Of a DNA stretch of 64,000 nucleotides, positions 32,151 through 44,225 are shown one piece after another (position 1 is the stretch's first letter; each line of letters opens with the position of its first letter). The notes under the pieces are model-generated. The model was given only the letters and a program-made list of their open reading frames with translations, searched no databases and was not told the origin of the DNA. Where the stretch lies: the NCBI GenBank assembly GCA_944472135.2, contig OX235263.1, positions 22,869,379 through 22,933,378 of the forward strand. Reading direction: 5' to 3'. This DNA comes from Trichobilharzia regenti (Eukaryota > Platyhelminthes > Trematoda > Strigeidida > Schistosomatidae). The translations under genes were made by a program, and so were the position numbers.

Positions 32151-34660
32151 TAACCAATCACTTCCTTGCAAACCAACACCAGATAATACGGAATGACTCA
32201 AGTTAAACATTTATCCCACTTGATCTTTGATGAAGACCATAAAACGTTTGGCATTTTATTCATTTCGCAATAATATTAAGCTTAGTCTTTGTTAAGTGAT
32301 TCTTTATGCCTTCCTTGACATGATATTTTGACAGATTAGATGCCCGAACGACTAAATCCTCAGTAAAGTTTTATCATAACACTCACATTACTAGCTTTTA
32401 ATAAGTAGTTAAACGTTGATGTAAGAAATAAAATATTCACATGAAATCACTTGAAATGATCCAAAAGTGTTTCAAGGATGATTTTAAGCAATTATGTAAT
32501 TATGGTTCAGTCTGACTCCAGGAAATTCGTAACACATGTGGCATGGATATTTATAGCTACACACTTTTTATACACTTGATTTCCCTGTTATTGATCCAAG
32601 CTGGTAAATGTTCTCGAATCCGCAGACCGACCTGCTCCACACAACTTGAACCACATGAACAGTTGAAGCGACATATGAAAGGAAATGAACTGAGAACGGG
32701 TTAGATGCCTTTTAGTTTCAGAGTGGAAATTCGACGACTATTTAAACAAATGCCTTAAGAATTCAATTCTTCCAAACCTGATGGATACATGACATGGCGT
32801 TAACGCCAGCCTAGCCCTCAGGGTTACATGCCACATTCCGCAGTTATTAGTCACTTACAGTTCGCCTACGTCTTCTACATTCAGCTGAATCTGCAGCAAT
32901 AAGACTAACGAAACCGGAATTTTGTACTCAAAAAGAACGCGTTCAGGTGTTGTTCCTACTGCAACCAAAATATATACACGCAACACAGTAGCTCATTCAT
33001 AACTACGTCAAATAATGGATGAAATATTGTCGAATCCACAATATGCTCGACATATTATTTTACATAAGTCACTCATTGTGAACTGCAGCTGACACCTCCT
33101 AACAAAACTAATTCGTTACATTTTGATATAAACTGCCCAGGAATTCGATTCAAAAAGCAAAGATTTATTGTAAACAGGATAACTATTAACAATGAATTCA
33201 ATTCTATTCCCCTGAGTCTACAGTATTTAAGTTAGTTTATGCATCGAAGGGATTTGTGCTCCTGAAAGAATAGTAATAAATGGTACCAATAATTCTTATA
33301 GCTACCTAGAAAAACCATGTTATCTTGAATATTATGAATAGGTATCCAAAACTAAGTGAAACCAGGAAAGCATAACCACAGCCATTATTGTCATTATTAT
33401 TATTCTCCGTAGTTCCCAGCGGGACATAAGGCTTCGGAGGCACGGTATGTGGCTTTAGAGATGTAGTCAAGTACTTCATCTGGTAATTCAGTATACAGAG
33501 ATATAGAAAGCATTTAGTTTTGATATCAGCCTTTTGGTCCATTATTCATCTGAAGAAGAACTAATGTCAGTGGGAGAAAAGCGGTTGCAAATTCACCATA
33601 ATTTACGACTACAAATTGCATCCTTGATTAAATTTAAAGCTTGATAGTATATTCACTCATATGTACAAATATATGCAGAAGGATGGAGTGAAGAAATAGC
33701 TAAGGAGACCGTTGAATAACTTAACGCGTCAGGCAGGCATTTGAGTCGTACTCGAATAGGAAGAGGCAATTTTGACGCTTGAGAGTAACATGGAAGAGAT
33801 TGTATGAATAGGAAATCAAATCTTACGGACAGTCATGGAACCAACTATCAAAGTCCAAAGAGAACAGATTGAATTGATGATGTGTTACTGTAGCTCTATA
33901 TTCCACTTATAACTCAAGGAAGTAGTAATAATAATCTAAATAATACTTTATAAAATGATAGTCTGTGTGAGATTGAAAGGTTTTAAAATAATACAATCAA
34001 CTTATTGGTCATAAGTTCTACTCTTTCTAATATTCTGCGCTGAGATTATGCAACTGTAAGGATAAATCTCAGCGACCTGGTCGCCTTATACTTCTAGGTT
34101 GACTGGTGTCATTTTCTTCTAGATTTCTGAAGATTTATGACACCTCAGCTTCTGTACATCGTCTCAAAGATTTCTACAATTATGATTTAAAATGCAACAC
34201 CAAACTAGTTAATTTCCGTAGTACATCTTTACATCATGTGCTGTGTTTTTGCGTCTGTTACAATGGCTAAATTTACACTGTACATGTCAAATATCCAGGA
34301 CACAGAGATCGTAGACCTATCGCTGGTTTCAAAAGATTAAGAACAATACACAGGGCTGTACGGTAACACTGCACTGTAACCGATGCAGAACAACAGAAAA
34401 CGGTTGGGAAGCACGATTGTTTATTCTTCAAGCGATAATGAAACAGATTTACAATGGTTAATCAGTCCCAGAGTCTGTAAATGAAAGTTAATATAATTTT
34501 CAACAATACTTCTGATCATATTTCTCCAATCTTCAGCCAACCAATATACGATTAAGCATCGAAAGCCTTCTTGTCTCCTGCCAATATGGGGACCAGTTTG
34601 AACAAACAAGCAATTCAATGTTCACCAGAGTTGACAGTGTGCTTATAAACATTTACTTGT

Positions 34661-34813
34661 GTAATTCCATATTAGTTTGTTTATTAGATGTATCATACAG
34701 TGAAACAGTATTATTTACTGGATGACGTTTCGAACGCAACACACGTCATCCAGTAAATAATACTGTTTCATCACTGTATGATACATCAAATAAACAAACT
34801 AATATGGAATTAC
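34661..34813. repeat. Long hairpin (68/71-nt inverted repeat, 14-nt loop)
   Basis: Arms 34661-34728 and 34743-34813 pair over their full length with one mismatch and one 3-nt insertion; the loop is 34729-34742. The arm sequence (GTATTATTTACTGGATGACG) recurs alone at about 5860-5905, and a related form follows a Penelope-like element at 60495-60545. Confidence 0.9.
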
Positions 34814-35216
34814 TTACTACTACAGTGCCCAAGTTTTACACGCATATTTACTAGTGTACTTTTATATAAACATGCAGGTTACTGTCGGAAGTCAAAGAGT
34901 CATCAACATAAACTTTTTGGCAGCATGCGTAATTCAAGACTGTATGTAGTTCAATATTTAAACTATTTACAGTGTTATTCTAAATCGTCTCAAATGAGTT
35001 CCATATCACACTGTGTGCTCCATTGAGAAATCTGTGATTCCATGACTCATTTTTGAACTTATTCCTCCGCCACCCCCCCCCACCAACAACTATTTAAGTT
35101 CACTGGTTTTAAAGCATTCTATTCTCCCTATTGGCCTAATTGAGGTGCTTTTATATATCCAATATGTGGAAATTTAAAAATATTACGTCAAGTTTGTAGT
35201 TTACTTTGAAATGTTT

Positions 35217-35449
35217 TCTTTCCCTTCACGTTCGCCAGTGGAACATAGGGCTTCAAGTTGGTGGCTTGAAGTTTCTGCAGCAGTGTTTATTTTTTACAGG
35301 ATGAGGTTGTTAGCCTCATGTCCAACCTTTCCTCTTAACCAGCATTATTTCTGGCTTAGCGAGGTTTGGGAGTGCGTCCGTGGCCGAGGATCGAATCCCG
35401 GACCATGTGCATGGTAGGCGAGCGTTCTAACCGCTATGCCACCAACGCA
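35217..35449 (-). repeat. tRNA-derived SINE, tail type B
   Basis: Minus strand: head TGCGTTGGTGGCATAGCGG with A box, B box GGGATTCGATCC, then an interrupted middle and a tail ending in the part that reads TAGGGCTTCAAG in plus sense. Shares head and tail with 35759-35996, 50893-51092 and 55070-55290. Confidence 0.75.
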
Positions 35450-35758
35450 ATTTGTACTGTTACAATGCATATTTCTGTGTGACTTTTCAAACGTTGAGTA
35501 GTCTTTTTACTGTTGTAGAAACAACTTCCAACCTTATTGTTGAAGTTTGAGTTAAAAGTTTCAGATCACATAGATAATAGACAATCAATCGCTAAGATAA
35601 AACATCATCCTAATTACTTTGAAAATAATCGAGTTTTGCTAAGACAGAATAAGTTTGGTTACAACTTTAATCATTTGTACCTACAATCGCAGTTGAAACA
35701 GTAAACAGCTAATCATCATAAGCGTACTTCTTTGCTGCAGAAATACATATTAATGCAT

Positions 35759-35996
35759 TCTTCGTCTGCGCTTTGGTGGAAGAGCGGTAGAATATTCGCC
35801 AAACACGAAGGTGGTTCGCCGTCCGATCCCCAGTCGACACATTCCTTTACCTCACTAAACCAGTAATAAAACTGGTAAAGAGGGCGTGAGGTTAGTAATC
35901 CCATCCATTAAAAATAAACACCACTTTTTCCGGAAATTCACAGTTCTAGCTTGAAGCCCTATGCTCCACTGGGAACGTAAAAGAATAAAATAAAAT
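35759..35996 (+). repeat. tRNA-derived SINE, tail type B
   Basis: Plus-strand copy with a diverged head (CTGCGCTTTGGTGGAAGAGC), B box GTCCGATCCCC, an ATAAAACTGGTAAAGAGG middle and an end CCCTATGCTCCACTGGGAAC, followed by an A-rich tail. Confidence 0.75.
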
Positions 35997-36132
35997 AATA
36001 ATAAATAAATATATAATGATATTCAAAACATGCAACAAAAGTTAATAAATAAGGATTTAATGATGATTCATCAGATTTAGGTAGAACTCCTTTTCAACTG
36101 TATACTTCACATACAAGGATATACATTTACAC

Positions 36133-36473
36133 TGTGGTGACAGCTGGCTGCTAGACAAATCGGTAGATATTAATTTACGTCAATGTGTACGTCCCCATCA
36201 TTGGTCATGAGAAAAAATGCGAACAACGACTGATGCAACAATCACTCACAGCAGACTTTGCGTAGGCAGATACAATTAGCAGATAGGTGATCTGACGTTC
36301 ACGAAACAGCCACAAAGAGATGAAAGATTAACTTTCAGTGAGAAACAACCAATCAGAAGACTGTGTTCTCCTGCTAACTATAATCTATAATAATGTACAT
36401 AAAAATCTATAATTCTGTATTGATTTCCTTAATAAACGATCTGTTTGGCTGGCCCTTGTCTTCTGTTGTTACA
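36133..36473 (-). repeat. Solo LTR (same family as 47749-48758)
   Basis: 341 bp, TGTGGTGACAG...TTGTTACA in plus sense, flanked by perfect ACAC duplicates (36129-36132 and 36474-36477). Diverged relative of the LTRs at 47749 and 56679. No internal region. Confidence 0.85.
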
Positions 36474-36476
36474 ACA

Positions 36477-37928
36477 CCATTAGAATTACATTGGAAGATA
36501 TAAGACCGATCACGGAATAAATTATGCAAAGTGACACGTGAGAATGTTTTTCAGGTCGTGTTCAAATAGATAAGTTGGAGGGAATATGAGAGGCTAAAGT
36601 TAAGATAAAATGCATTATGCTTCAATTACATCACTTAGATAAACAATCGGTAATTAGAGAAAGAAATTAAATATATCAAGAATTTCGAAATGACTAATAT
36701 TCACAGTAATATTTATAATAATAATGCTGAAACGATTTAAGATAATGCTACTGATAAAAGATAGTTTTAAATGAATCAGAAATAATAAAAGGTAGAATAA
36801 AATATTAATAATAATAATAATAATAGCAACAGTTTATAAGGAAAACATTTTACCATGGTATATTCAGAGTGAGCACCATTTTCTTCTGTACACAGAGACT
36901 TGGTCTATGAACTCGAATCGCACAAAACTCGGCAATTGCAAGCATCTTTCAGTTTCTTTGCCTTCTGTCCAACTGTGAATTACCTAACAGCATCAATATC
37001 ATGTCCATAGTCTACAAGATATTTTGTCATTGACTTCCTCTGTTTTCAATTACATTGGCTGATGCTCCATAATGCGAGTAGACAATCGCGTTCCGGTACT
37101 ACCAATATATTTGCTTCCACAAAATACATTTAAAAACAGACACGCACACTTTGAAGTGTTCAGGGTTGACGATCAATCTTTCCCAGATTAATGAAGCACC
37201 CATTTGGAAGTGTTAAGGAAGACAAGATTAGCAGCATATTAATTTCTGTTGATAGCTTTATCGAGTCTTCGTTTGATGTCGTCTTGCACATCATCTCCTT
37301 TGAAGGGCAAACTGTTATATACAGCTTTCTTTGAAACTATTTGGATAATTTTTGCTAAGGTTCGTTTCTTTAGAGTATTCAATAATGAAATTCGAGGATA
37401 TCCGTTCTTAGATAAGAATTGTACTGTCAGAACAAATTTTTCGAGTTCTATTGAACAGTGAACTGGAATTAAACTTTCAAAATGTGTGTATTGTGCTGTT
37501 AATGAAGACTTTCTAAATATAGATCTTTCGATTGTCCCATCAGTCCTTTTCACTAGAGAAACATCTAAGCATTAAATAGTATCATTTTCTTCGTCTTCCA
37601 TTGTGAAGTTAAGTTTTGGATGGCATGAGTTGAATTTTATCAACATATCCAAGGCATTATTATCACCATTAATATTATTACTAATAACATTTAGTTCACA
37701 ATTTTTGATATATATATGTTTAATTTCTTTCTCTAAGTACCGATTGTTTATCCAAGTGATGTAATTGAAGCGTAATGCATTTTGTCTTAACTTTAATCTC
37801 TCATACTTCCTGACCCCTTATCTATTTGAAAATGACCTGAGAAATATTCTAACTTGTCGTCTTGCATGAATTATTCAATGCAGTTTATTTACTGATCGGT
37901 CTTATATCTTCCAATGTAATTCTAATGG
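36477..37928 (-). mobile_element. Penelope-like fragment bracketed by inverted repeats
   Basis: Arms 36477-36683 and 37708-37928 are inverted copies of about 205-220 bp. Between them lies a decayed Penelope-like protein on the minus strand. The solo LTR at 36133 landed precisely at its left edge. Confidence 0.75.
36850..37700 (-). pseudogene. Penelope-like RT thumb and GIY-YIG endonuclease remnant
   Basis: From about 37700 downwards: thumb region CHPKLNFTMEDEEN, VKRTDGTIERSIFRKSS, FLSKNGYPRISLLN and LPFKGDDVQDDIKRRLDKAI (open from 37553 to 37239). After frame changes a GIY-YIG-like FCGSKYIGSTG follows near 37110, then TKYLVDYGHDID, and finally FIDQVSVYRRK. The order RT then GIY-YIG is diagnostic of Penelope-like elements. 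The catalytic palm is missing and many stops are present. Confidence 0.75.
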
Positions 37929-37939
37929 TATAAATGTAT

Positions 37940-39640
37940 ATCCTTTTATGCGGAGCATTCAGCTGAAGAGTAGTTCTCCCTAATTTTTGACGAATTAATC
38001 ATTAGATCCTGCATTATTAACTGACACCTTTGCTGTTTGTTTTAAATGTGTATTCGGAAATAAACGTTTCCAATGGTGATATTGATTTGATACTGTCAAA
38101 GTAAACAACAACTGAAACACTTATCCAATATTAAGCTAGAAGTACTTTTACACATTGATTTACAGTGCACACATTTTGAAGTTGTTTCCTCTAACAAAAT
38201 ATATAGACTAGTGTTACTAGCTGAAATAATAATAATAACAGTAATAATAATAATAATTATTATTATTATTGCCAGTGCCATTTAAATCAGGCAGTAATGA
38301 TGTACTTTCTCAACAATAAGTCTTAGCATTAGTAGTAGTAGTAGTAGTAGTAGTAGTTATAGTTTATGCCGGTCGATATTCAATATACAAGGGATATATA
38401 TTCTTACTTAGTCGGACGACAATAAAAGCAAAGATAATAACAATGATAGTAGTAGTAATAATGATAATAATAAGTAATTATTTTGATCTATGACTTAAGT
38501 GGTTTTTGCTGGTCATTAAGCATACACGCATATTATTATTATTATCATTATTTTCATTCTTCTCTGGTTTTCTAAAGGCGACTGCAAACAGCACATAAAA
38601 AATACAGAATGAATAACAAAAATAAGACTGCTACTATCACTGGTAGCATTAGTAGTAGTATCAAAAATGATTTACTGGTGTATAATACCGTTTTCTGTCT
38701 TTTTAAGAGACGGTGAAAATAAAGAGAAGAACATACAGTATAAAGGAGGAACGTCTGCAATATGAGTTTCTCAAGTCTATCTACACATATATATCAAAAA
38801 ATGAGAGAGAGAAAGTTTCTAACCTGAATAAATACAAAATCGGAATAACACTGAAGGACAATGGAATAAAGAATAAAAAGAAGATTGAAGGCATACATGC
38901 CTACCGATGCCTGTAATATTTCTGTATCTGTGTGTTGTGTGTATGTGTGTGTGTGTGTGAATGTATCGATAGCCTGGTAACATACATTTGCATATTTATG
39001 TGCAAGCAGAAGTAGTTTGTTAAACCATTACTACATTATTAAAAAAACAGTTAGGCGTTGGTTAGTTAGTTAATCACAGTACTACACAACTACTTTTGTT
39101 AAAATTATGTATTTATTCTGTTACAAAAGTATTTTGAAGATAATATATACCATAAATAATGAGAAATTATAATTCTTGAGATAAATTTCTTCTCACTCCG
39201 ATTTGCCGTCTTCACCATATTTAAAAAAAATATTTTTATCTACAAGGCATATGTGTATTCTATGAATATTCTTCATGGAATCGCATAAATCATTAAAGAA
39301 AAGGGTTACATTAAAACAAACAAGAGATTCTTATGTGTGTACGTGCGTGTGCGCACACCTTTGCCCATTTCCTTTTACTTCAGAAAAGAATAAAGAAAAA
39401 AAATGTGGGATGAAAATAAAAATGAACGAAAACTAATTTGTTACTAGTCTAGACTTATAGTGTGGTATTATATACGTGTAAATCTTCTTGTTGTTATTAG
39501 TGTTACCGAAATTATTAAATAATGCTGACTGACTATGGTGGTGGTGGTGGTGTATATCGTAGTTTTTCTTTTGTCTCTATTTGAACTTTACAATACCCGA
39601 AAATTTATTGACCAGGGAGATTGTTAACCCTCTCTCTCTC
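37940..39640. other. AT-rich stretch with simple repeats, no gene
   Basis: Contains ATA/TTA repeats (about 38223-38275 and 38450-38480), a TAG run (about 38330-38358), a GT run (38940-38958) and a CT run (39631-39650). No coding signal. Confidence 0.6.
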
Positions 39641-39794
39641 TCTCTCTCTAAGGATGTGATGACAAACAATTTTTCAACAGCTGACATCAGAATATGTCAT
39701 TCATACAACCTCTCAACATGTATATGACGATATTGGATATGGAGTACAAGATTGATGAAATTTTCAGCCTTTACAATTTACAATGTAAGTTACC

Positions 39795-40735
39795 ACCTAA
39801 ACTCCATCAACATATCGGCGATATGTTGATGACACATTTGTTGTTTGCAACGATATGGATCACGCATCAGCATTGTATGATCGCCTAAATGAGATACATC
39901 CAAATATCAAATTCACCATAGAATATGAACATAATAGTGAGTTCAATTTCCTGGATCTAAATGTAAAAAGAACAAACGAAGGCATGGTCAAAAAGTCTAT
40001 CTATAGAAAAGAAACCTGGACTGGACAATATCTTCACTATAACAGCTTTTGTCCCATAAGCTATAAATGTGGATTAGTAGGGGCTTTGTACGACATAGTC
40101 AGGAAGCTATGTTCACCAAACAGGCTCGAAGAAGAATTAGATTTCGTCGAGAAATGCCTAAGGGAAAATGGATACCCTAGTGGATTTATTCAGAAGTACA
40201 GCAGAGAAAAAGATGAGAAAGAAAAGCATCCAACTGTAGATTAGAAAAAAGTGTTTATCTGTCTACCATACAAAGGAGATGCAGTGTCACAAAAGATTGA
40301 CAAAAGACTGAAAGGTGCAATAAACAGAAGCTTCCCGGCAGCAATACTCATAACAGTATACAGCATCACTCCTTCTTCAATCCACTCAAAACTGGATAAA
40401 TACCCTGCTGATGTCACCTCCGACTGCGTTTATTAATTCACGTGGACTTTCGGGAGCAAGTACATTGGAAGGACAGAAAGAAGGGCTTCTATCCGGTTTT
40501 CTGAACATATTCCCAAAAACCTGTGCCTGAAAGGAAGCAGATATTCCCAGAGTGCAATTACCAGACACATTATTGATACCAGACATCTCGTAAAGATTTC
40601 TAAGTCCTTCAAAATATTAAATAGACAAAGGACAGCAAATTTACTACGATTCCCCGAAGCGATCGCAATCGAACGACTTAAACCAAACTTATGCATAAAG
40701 AAAGAGAGTGTGATTAACCTCTCACTCCCTTGGTA
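39795..40735 (+). pseudogene. Penelope-like element, 3' half (RT palm end to GIY-YIG)
   Basis: Begins near 39815 with the RT motif RRYVDDTFVVCND (catalytic YVDD intact, in the frame that becomes 39855-40244), then thumb FLDLNVKRTNEGMVKKSIYRK and GYPSGFIQKYSRE. A TAG at 40242-40244 precedes VFICLPYKGDAVSQKIDKRL, and a stop at 40434-40436 sits just before the GIY-YIG core FGSKYIGRTERRA (about 40448-40486). The C-terminus KISKSFKILNRQRT and LKPNLCIKKESV ends at about 40735. Only two in-frame stops separate otherwise good blocks, so this copy is relatively young. The N-terminal half of the RT is absent. Confidence 0.8.
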
Positions 40736-41458
40736 ACAGAAATTTGATTTTGACTAGTCATCTAATTCAGTGATCTCAACTCACTCAACAAATCTTAATC
40801 TCATAAACTGTAACCGGTTTTGTTTCTTGGGTTGCTATGTGAACCAGCAAGCTAACACTGTTCTGTTAATCAAATTTTTCTGTTTTCTGTCTTACCCCTC
40901 CCCCTCTTTTCAACTTTAAAAGCGTATAAATTGATGATGAAAACTTAGACTAAAAACATTGTAATGCTTTCATTTAGATGCGTCAATTTTATAGTATCTC
41001 TTTTCTACCACCACTCGAACATTAAAGTATGTTATTATCATCTATATAACATTTTAATTTCAGGTAGTCTGCAGCTGATGAGAGGAACCCGTGAAATAGA
41101 ATGATATCATTTTATACTGCAAATTTCGTCTTCCTTCCTTTATCGAAATTTATCAAGGGAACCAAATGTATGAATTTTCAGAAAATGTTTGTTCAACCCG
41201 CCAGTTTTCCATGTCCTTCACTCCTCACCTGGAATAGTGTTATCACTGTCAGCGACACCAGATAACTGTAAATACTATTTTTGAATAAAGCGAGAACTAC
41301 AGTTTTTGCAGAATAAATTGGTACTATCATTAATTTTGTTGCCTTCTCATCAGCTGCTCACAAGTCACAGTTATTATTAAGTGTATCTACAGAAACAGTT
41401 TTAACATACTTGCACAGAATTCATTTTAAACAAAAATCAATCAATATATGCATACAGT

Positions 41459-41461
<3 letters not shown>

Positions 41462-41509
<48 letters not shown>
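41462..41509. repeat. TA microsatellite
   Basis: About 22 TA units, then AATATTAAATA. Ordinary simple repeat. Confidence 0.95.
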
Positions 41510-41514
<5 letters not shown>

Positions 41515-41589
41515 ATACTATTCCGAACAATAGTGATCAAACACAATGGAAACTTTCAGCATTACGTATTCAGATGAAAAAGAGATGAA

Positions 41590-41745
41590 AATATCCAGTT
41601 ACCGGGTAGGCAAAGAAAGACTGATATCTGTTTCTTTGGGAAAGCACAAATCAGGTTTTAGGCGCTTCATAGAGATGGCTTCAGCGAACTTGAGGAGAAT
41701 TGAGCTCTTTTGCCTATTGATAATTTATGTTTCTTGAAAAGATGT
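41590..41745 (-). pseudogene. Penelope-like C-terminal fragment (minus)
   Basis: Minus-strand reading gives INRQKSSILLKFAEAISMKR and LKPDLCFPKETDISLSLP, the end of the Penelope-like protein seen at 40735 and 63700. It is inverted relative to the neighbouring fragment at 41930-42265, with which it shares about 53 bp. Confidence 0.75.
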
Positions 41746-41929
41746 TGAAGAGCAATGGTTACTGTCACAAGTTTATTAACAAGTATGTAAGATCTAAAGT
41801 CTCAAATATAAAACAAATCACAGTGGAAAAAAGCCAATTTAAATTCAACTTGATTATAAAGGTGAAAATATTGCAGCGATGGTCAAAAGATGACTGAGTA
41901 CGTCACTAGTCAAAGCCTATCCTGCAGCT

Positions 41930-42265
41930 AGCTAAGGAGGTTCCCGTCTATCGAACAACTTGCTCTTTGGTGCGATCAAAAATCGATAGATATCCTTCTC
42001 ATGTTAACTCCAAATGTATACACAAATTTACTTGTATCTTCGGGAGCAGTTACAATGGATGGGCAGAAAGAAGGGCATATCTAAGATTTTCTGGACATGT
42101 ACCAAAAAGCTTACGTCCAATGGGAACAAATGCTTTAAACAGTGCTATCGCCTGATATCTTCATGACACGGGTCATGAGGTGGATGTCGAAAAGTCGTTC
42201 AAAATTATCAATAGGCAAAAGAGTTCAATTCTCCTCAAGTTTTCTGAAGCCATCTCTAATATATA
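41930..42265 (+). pseudogene. Penelope-like GIY-YIG fragment (plus)
   Basis: Reads SKIDRYPSHVNSKCIHKFTC, FGSSYNGWAERRAYLRFSGH (the GIY-YIG core with YIG changed to YNG), then after a stop YLHDTGHEVDVEKSFKII and NRQKSSILLKF. Truncated into an AT repeat at 42262. Confidence 0.75.
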
Positions 42266-42334
42266 TATATATATAGCATTTTTATTACGATACATAACAG
42301 TATTTTAACTCATGGAAAATTCCCATTGTAACAT

Positions 42335-42995
42335 ATAGAAAATCAAAACAAGTGATTCAGCGAAGAGACTCTTTTCAACGAATTTATCATCAAGCTGTAC
42401 AGTCATATATATATGGCTTTTTTCAGAAGTTATATCCGGTGAGGGAATTGAATCTTAGGTGTGAATGCATAAAATAATAATAATAATCATATGAAGATCA
42501 ATTAAAACTAAAATGTTTGTGATTATACGCATAGTTAAATGTCAAGTGTCAAAGCAAATTAATATCTTATAGAGAATATGAAAAAGGGTGTGCAATTATA
42601 GGATTAGTAGGCAAATCGAATAAAATAAAAACGTTACGTAATATTGTGTGAAATTTAATGGCATAGAATTTAACGTTATAAAAACGAAAGAATTGACTTA
42701 GAATGACAAGTAAAATAATACTGGGGACAGTTCAAAGTGAAAGTTGTAACAGTAACAATTGACGTAATAAAGGAAGAGTATACAAACTGAATAGAAAAAA
42801 TGAAAAATTGGTATAGCTAAAATATGATTGGGGATTACCATACTTTAGCACAGAGGGATAAAGACAATGAAAAGTTGGAGGGATTGAACGAACTTTTTCC
42901 GTACGCAGACATCTGGCTTTTCTGTTTCGATAGCCTGGTGATAAATTCGTTGAAAAGAGTCTCTTTGCTGAATCACTTGTTTTGATTTTCTGCAT
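42335..42995 (-). mobile_element. Penelope-like 3' tail bracketed by inverted repeats
   Basis: Arms 42335-42394 and 42936-42995 are about 60-bp inverted copies. Between them is the minus-strand equivalent of 58260-58730: the coding end, 3' untranslated region with ACGTTTTTATTTTATTCG, and a TTA run. The right arm is the terminal sequence that also closes the plus-strand copy at 58775-58850. Confidence 0.75.
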
Positions 42996-43091
42996 AACAG
43001 TTTACCAATCAAGTGGCACTGATATGTTTGTTAACAATAATTAGCCAGTTTCAAAATATCAATGTCAGTTCATGGGCTGGCCACTGAATCG

Positions 43092-43275
43092 GGTGTGTCC
43101 CAGTGGCTTAGGGGTCTACGAGCTAGCTCGCCTTGTAACCAGAAGGTCCTCGGTTCGAACCCTGGCGGTGGGTGTGTACTGTTTAATAAGACTCCCAAAC
43201 TAGGCAGCTGATGCCACAGCTATCCAGTACTCCCTGTCGGTTTTCAATGGTTCTCTAGCTGATATTAATCCCCAG
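43092..43275 (+). repeat. Smalpha-like SINE
   Basis: tRNA-like head GTGTCCCAGTGGCTTAGGGG with a good B box GGTTCGAACCC, then ACTCCCAAACTAGG (decayed hammerhead), CAGTACTCCCTG and the tail. The promoter boxes look intact; the ribozyme core has lost GAAA. Confidence 0.75.
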
Positions 43276-43481
43276 TGAAACTCGTAAAGACAAAGCTACT
43301 CCTTATAAGCCAACTACAGAAAACTAACTTTATTATCAATATATTAAATACTTCCACAGTAAAATTTACAACAACACATTTAAGCGAACAATACTGTTTT
43401 CAATTAGATCTCATCAGGCTTAACTCTAATGCATATAAGTTTACAAATAAAAATTCAAATATAAATCAATCATGTTGTCAA

Positions 43482-43817
43482 TGTAGTTGAAGATTGAACG
43501 ATCAATTCATGATTGTTTGCTCAAACCCAACTCCTCCATATTTTTCGCGGGAGTCATTCATCCATCAGTCATCGTCTCATTGTTCGCTGTTCAATGGAAG
43601 ATCGAAAACTATCAGAAGTATTATCGCGACTTATTGTTATAACATTTATTCTTAGACCTTGTGTATAATAAGCTTATTGATGGTTACATGTTGGCGTAAG
43701 AATAAAGGATTCTCGAGTCGCCAATCTGTGTTCTGGTTTTTTCGCGTTGGTTAATACAAAGCGTTTCTGAAAGTTTTCAAGGGACAGCGTGAGGTCCAGC
43801 GTAGTTAGAGCTGGACA
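43482..43817 (+). repeat. 335-bp dispersed repeat, copy 3
   Basis: 336 bp, TGTAGTTGAAG...CTGGACA, flanked by GTCAA and TTGAC. Near its right end GTCCAGC and GCTGGAC could form a 7-bp stem. Confidence 0.7.
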
Positions 43818-43934
43818 TTGACAGTTACTGAGAGTTGGTTGACACATGGTGTTTTGTCTATAGGATAATACGATGGTGAATATAAATTGTGCAATTAGTC
43901 ATAATAGTAGTAATGATAATATTAATACTAATAC

Positions 43935-43972
<38 letters not shown>

Positions 43973-44225
43973 GTCTTATCAACAATAAGAATGAAAAAAG
44001 TGAGGCAATCTGTGATAACACGAATAATGAAAAACAGTATGATTAAACAAACAGTTGTTCCCGTGGAAGTAGTCGATAAAGGCTAGTAAAAACAAATGAA
44101 CCGATTAAGCAGTGTTAGATTGTAAGGGAAGTAAATGAAACACGTTTTTAATGAAGATGTGTTAAGATTAAGGGATGATAAGAAAGGGGTTGAAAATATA
44201 AGTAAGGGGTGGTGTAGAAGTCATC
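43818..44225. other. Non-coding stretch with AAT repeat
   Basis: Contains an AAT-type simple repeat (about 43933-43971). No gene seen. Confidence 0.5.

Larger units (their letters stand above)
30211..36132. other. Long stretch mostly without genes
   Basis: No convincing full gene. Contains a possible exon at 31080-31218 (minus), an Smalpha-like SINE at 31978-32150, a hairpin at 34661-34813, tRNA-derived SINEs at 35217-35449 and 35759-35996, and a short SINE-tail fragment near 33395-33450. The rest is AT-rich, unassigned sequence. Confidence 0.5.

Noticed and set aside
39631..39650. Short direct repeats and simple repeats that could suggest a CRISPR-like array
   Set aside because: Microsatellites without spacers in an animal genome.
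43092..43165. tRNA-like sequence with A and B boxes
   Set aside because: It lacks a proper cloverleaf and continues into the hammerhead and tail of an Smalpha-like SINE, so it is not a tRNA gene. The same holds for the heads at 35217, 45818, 50893 and 55070.
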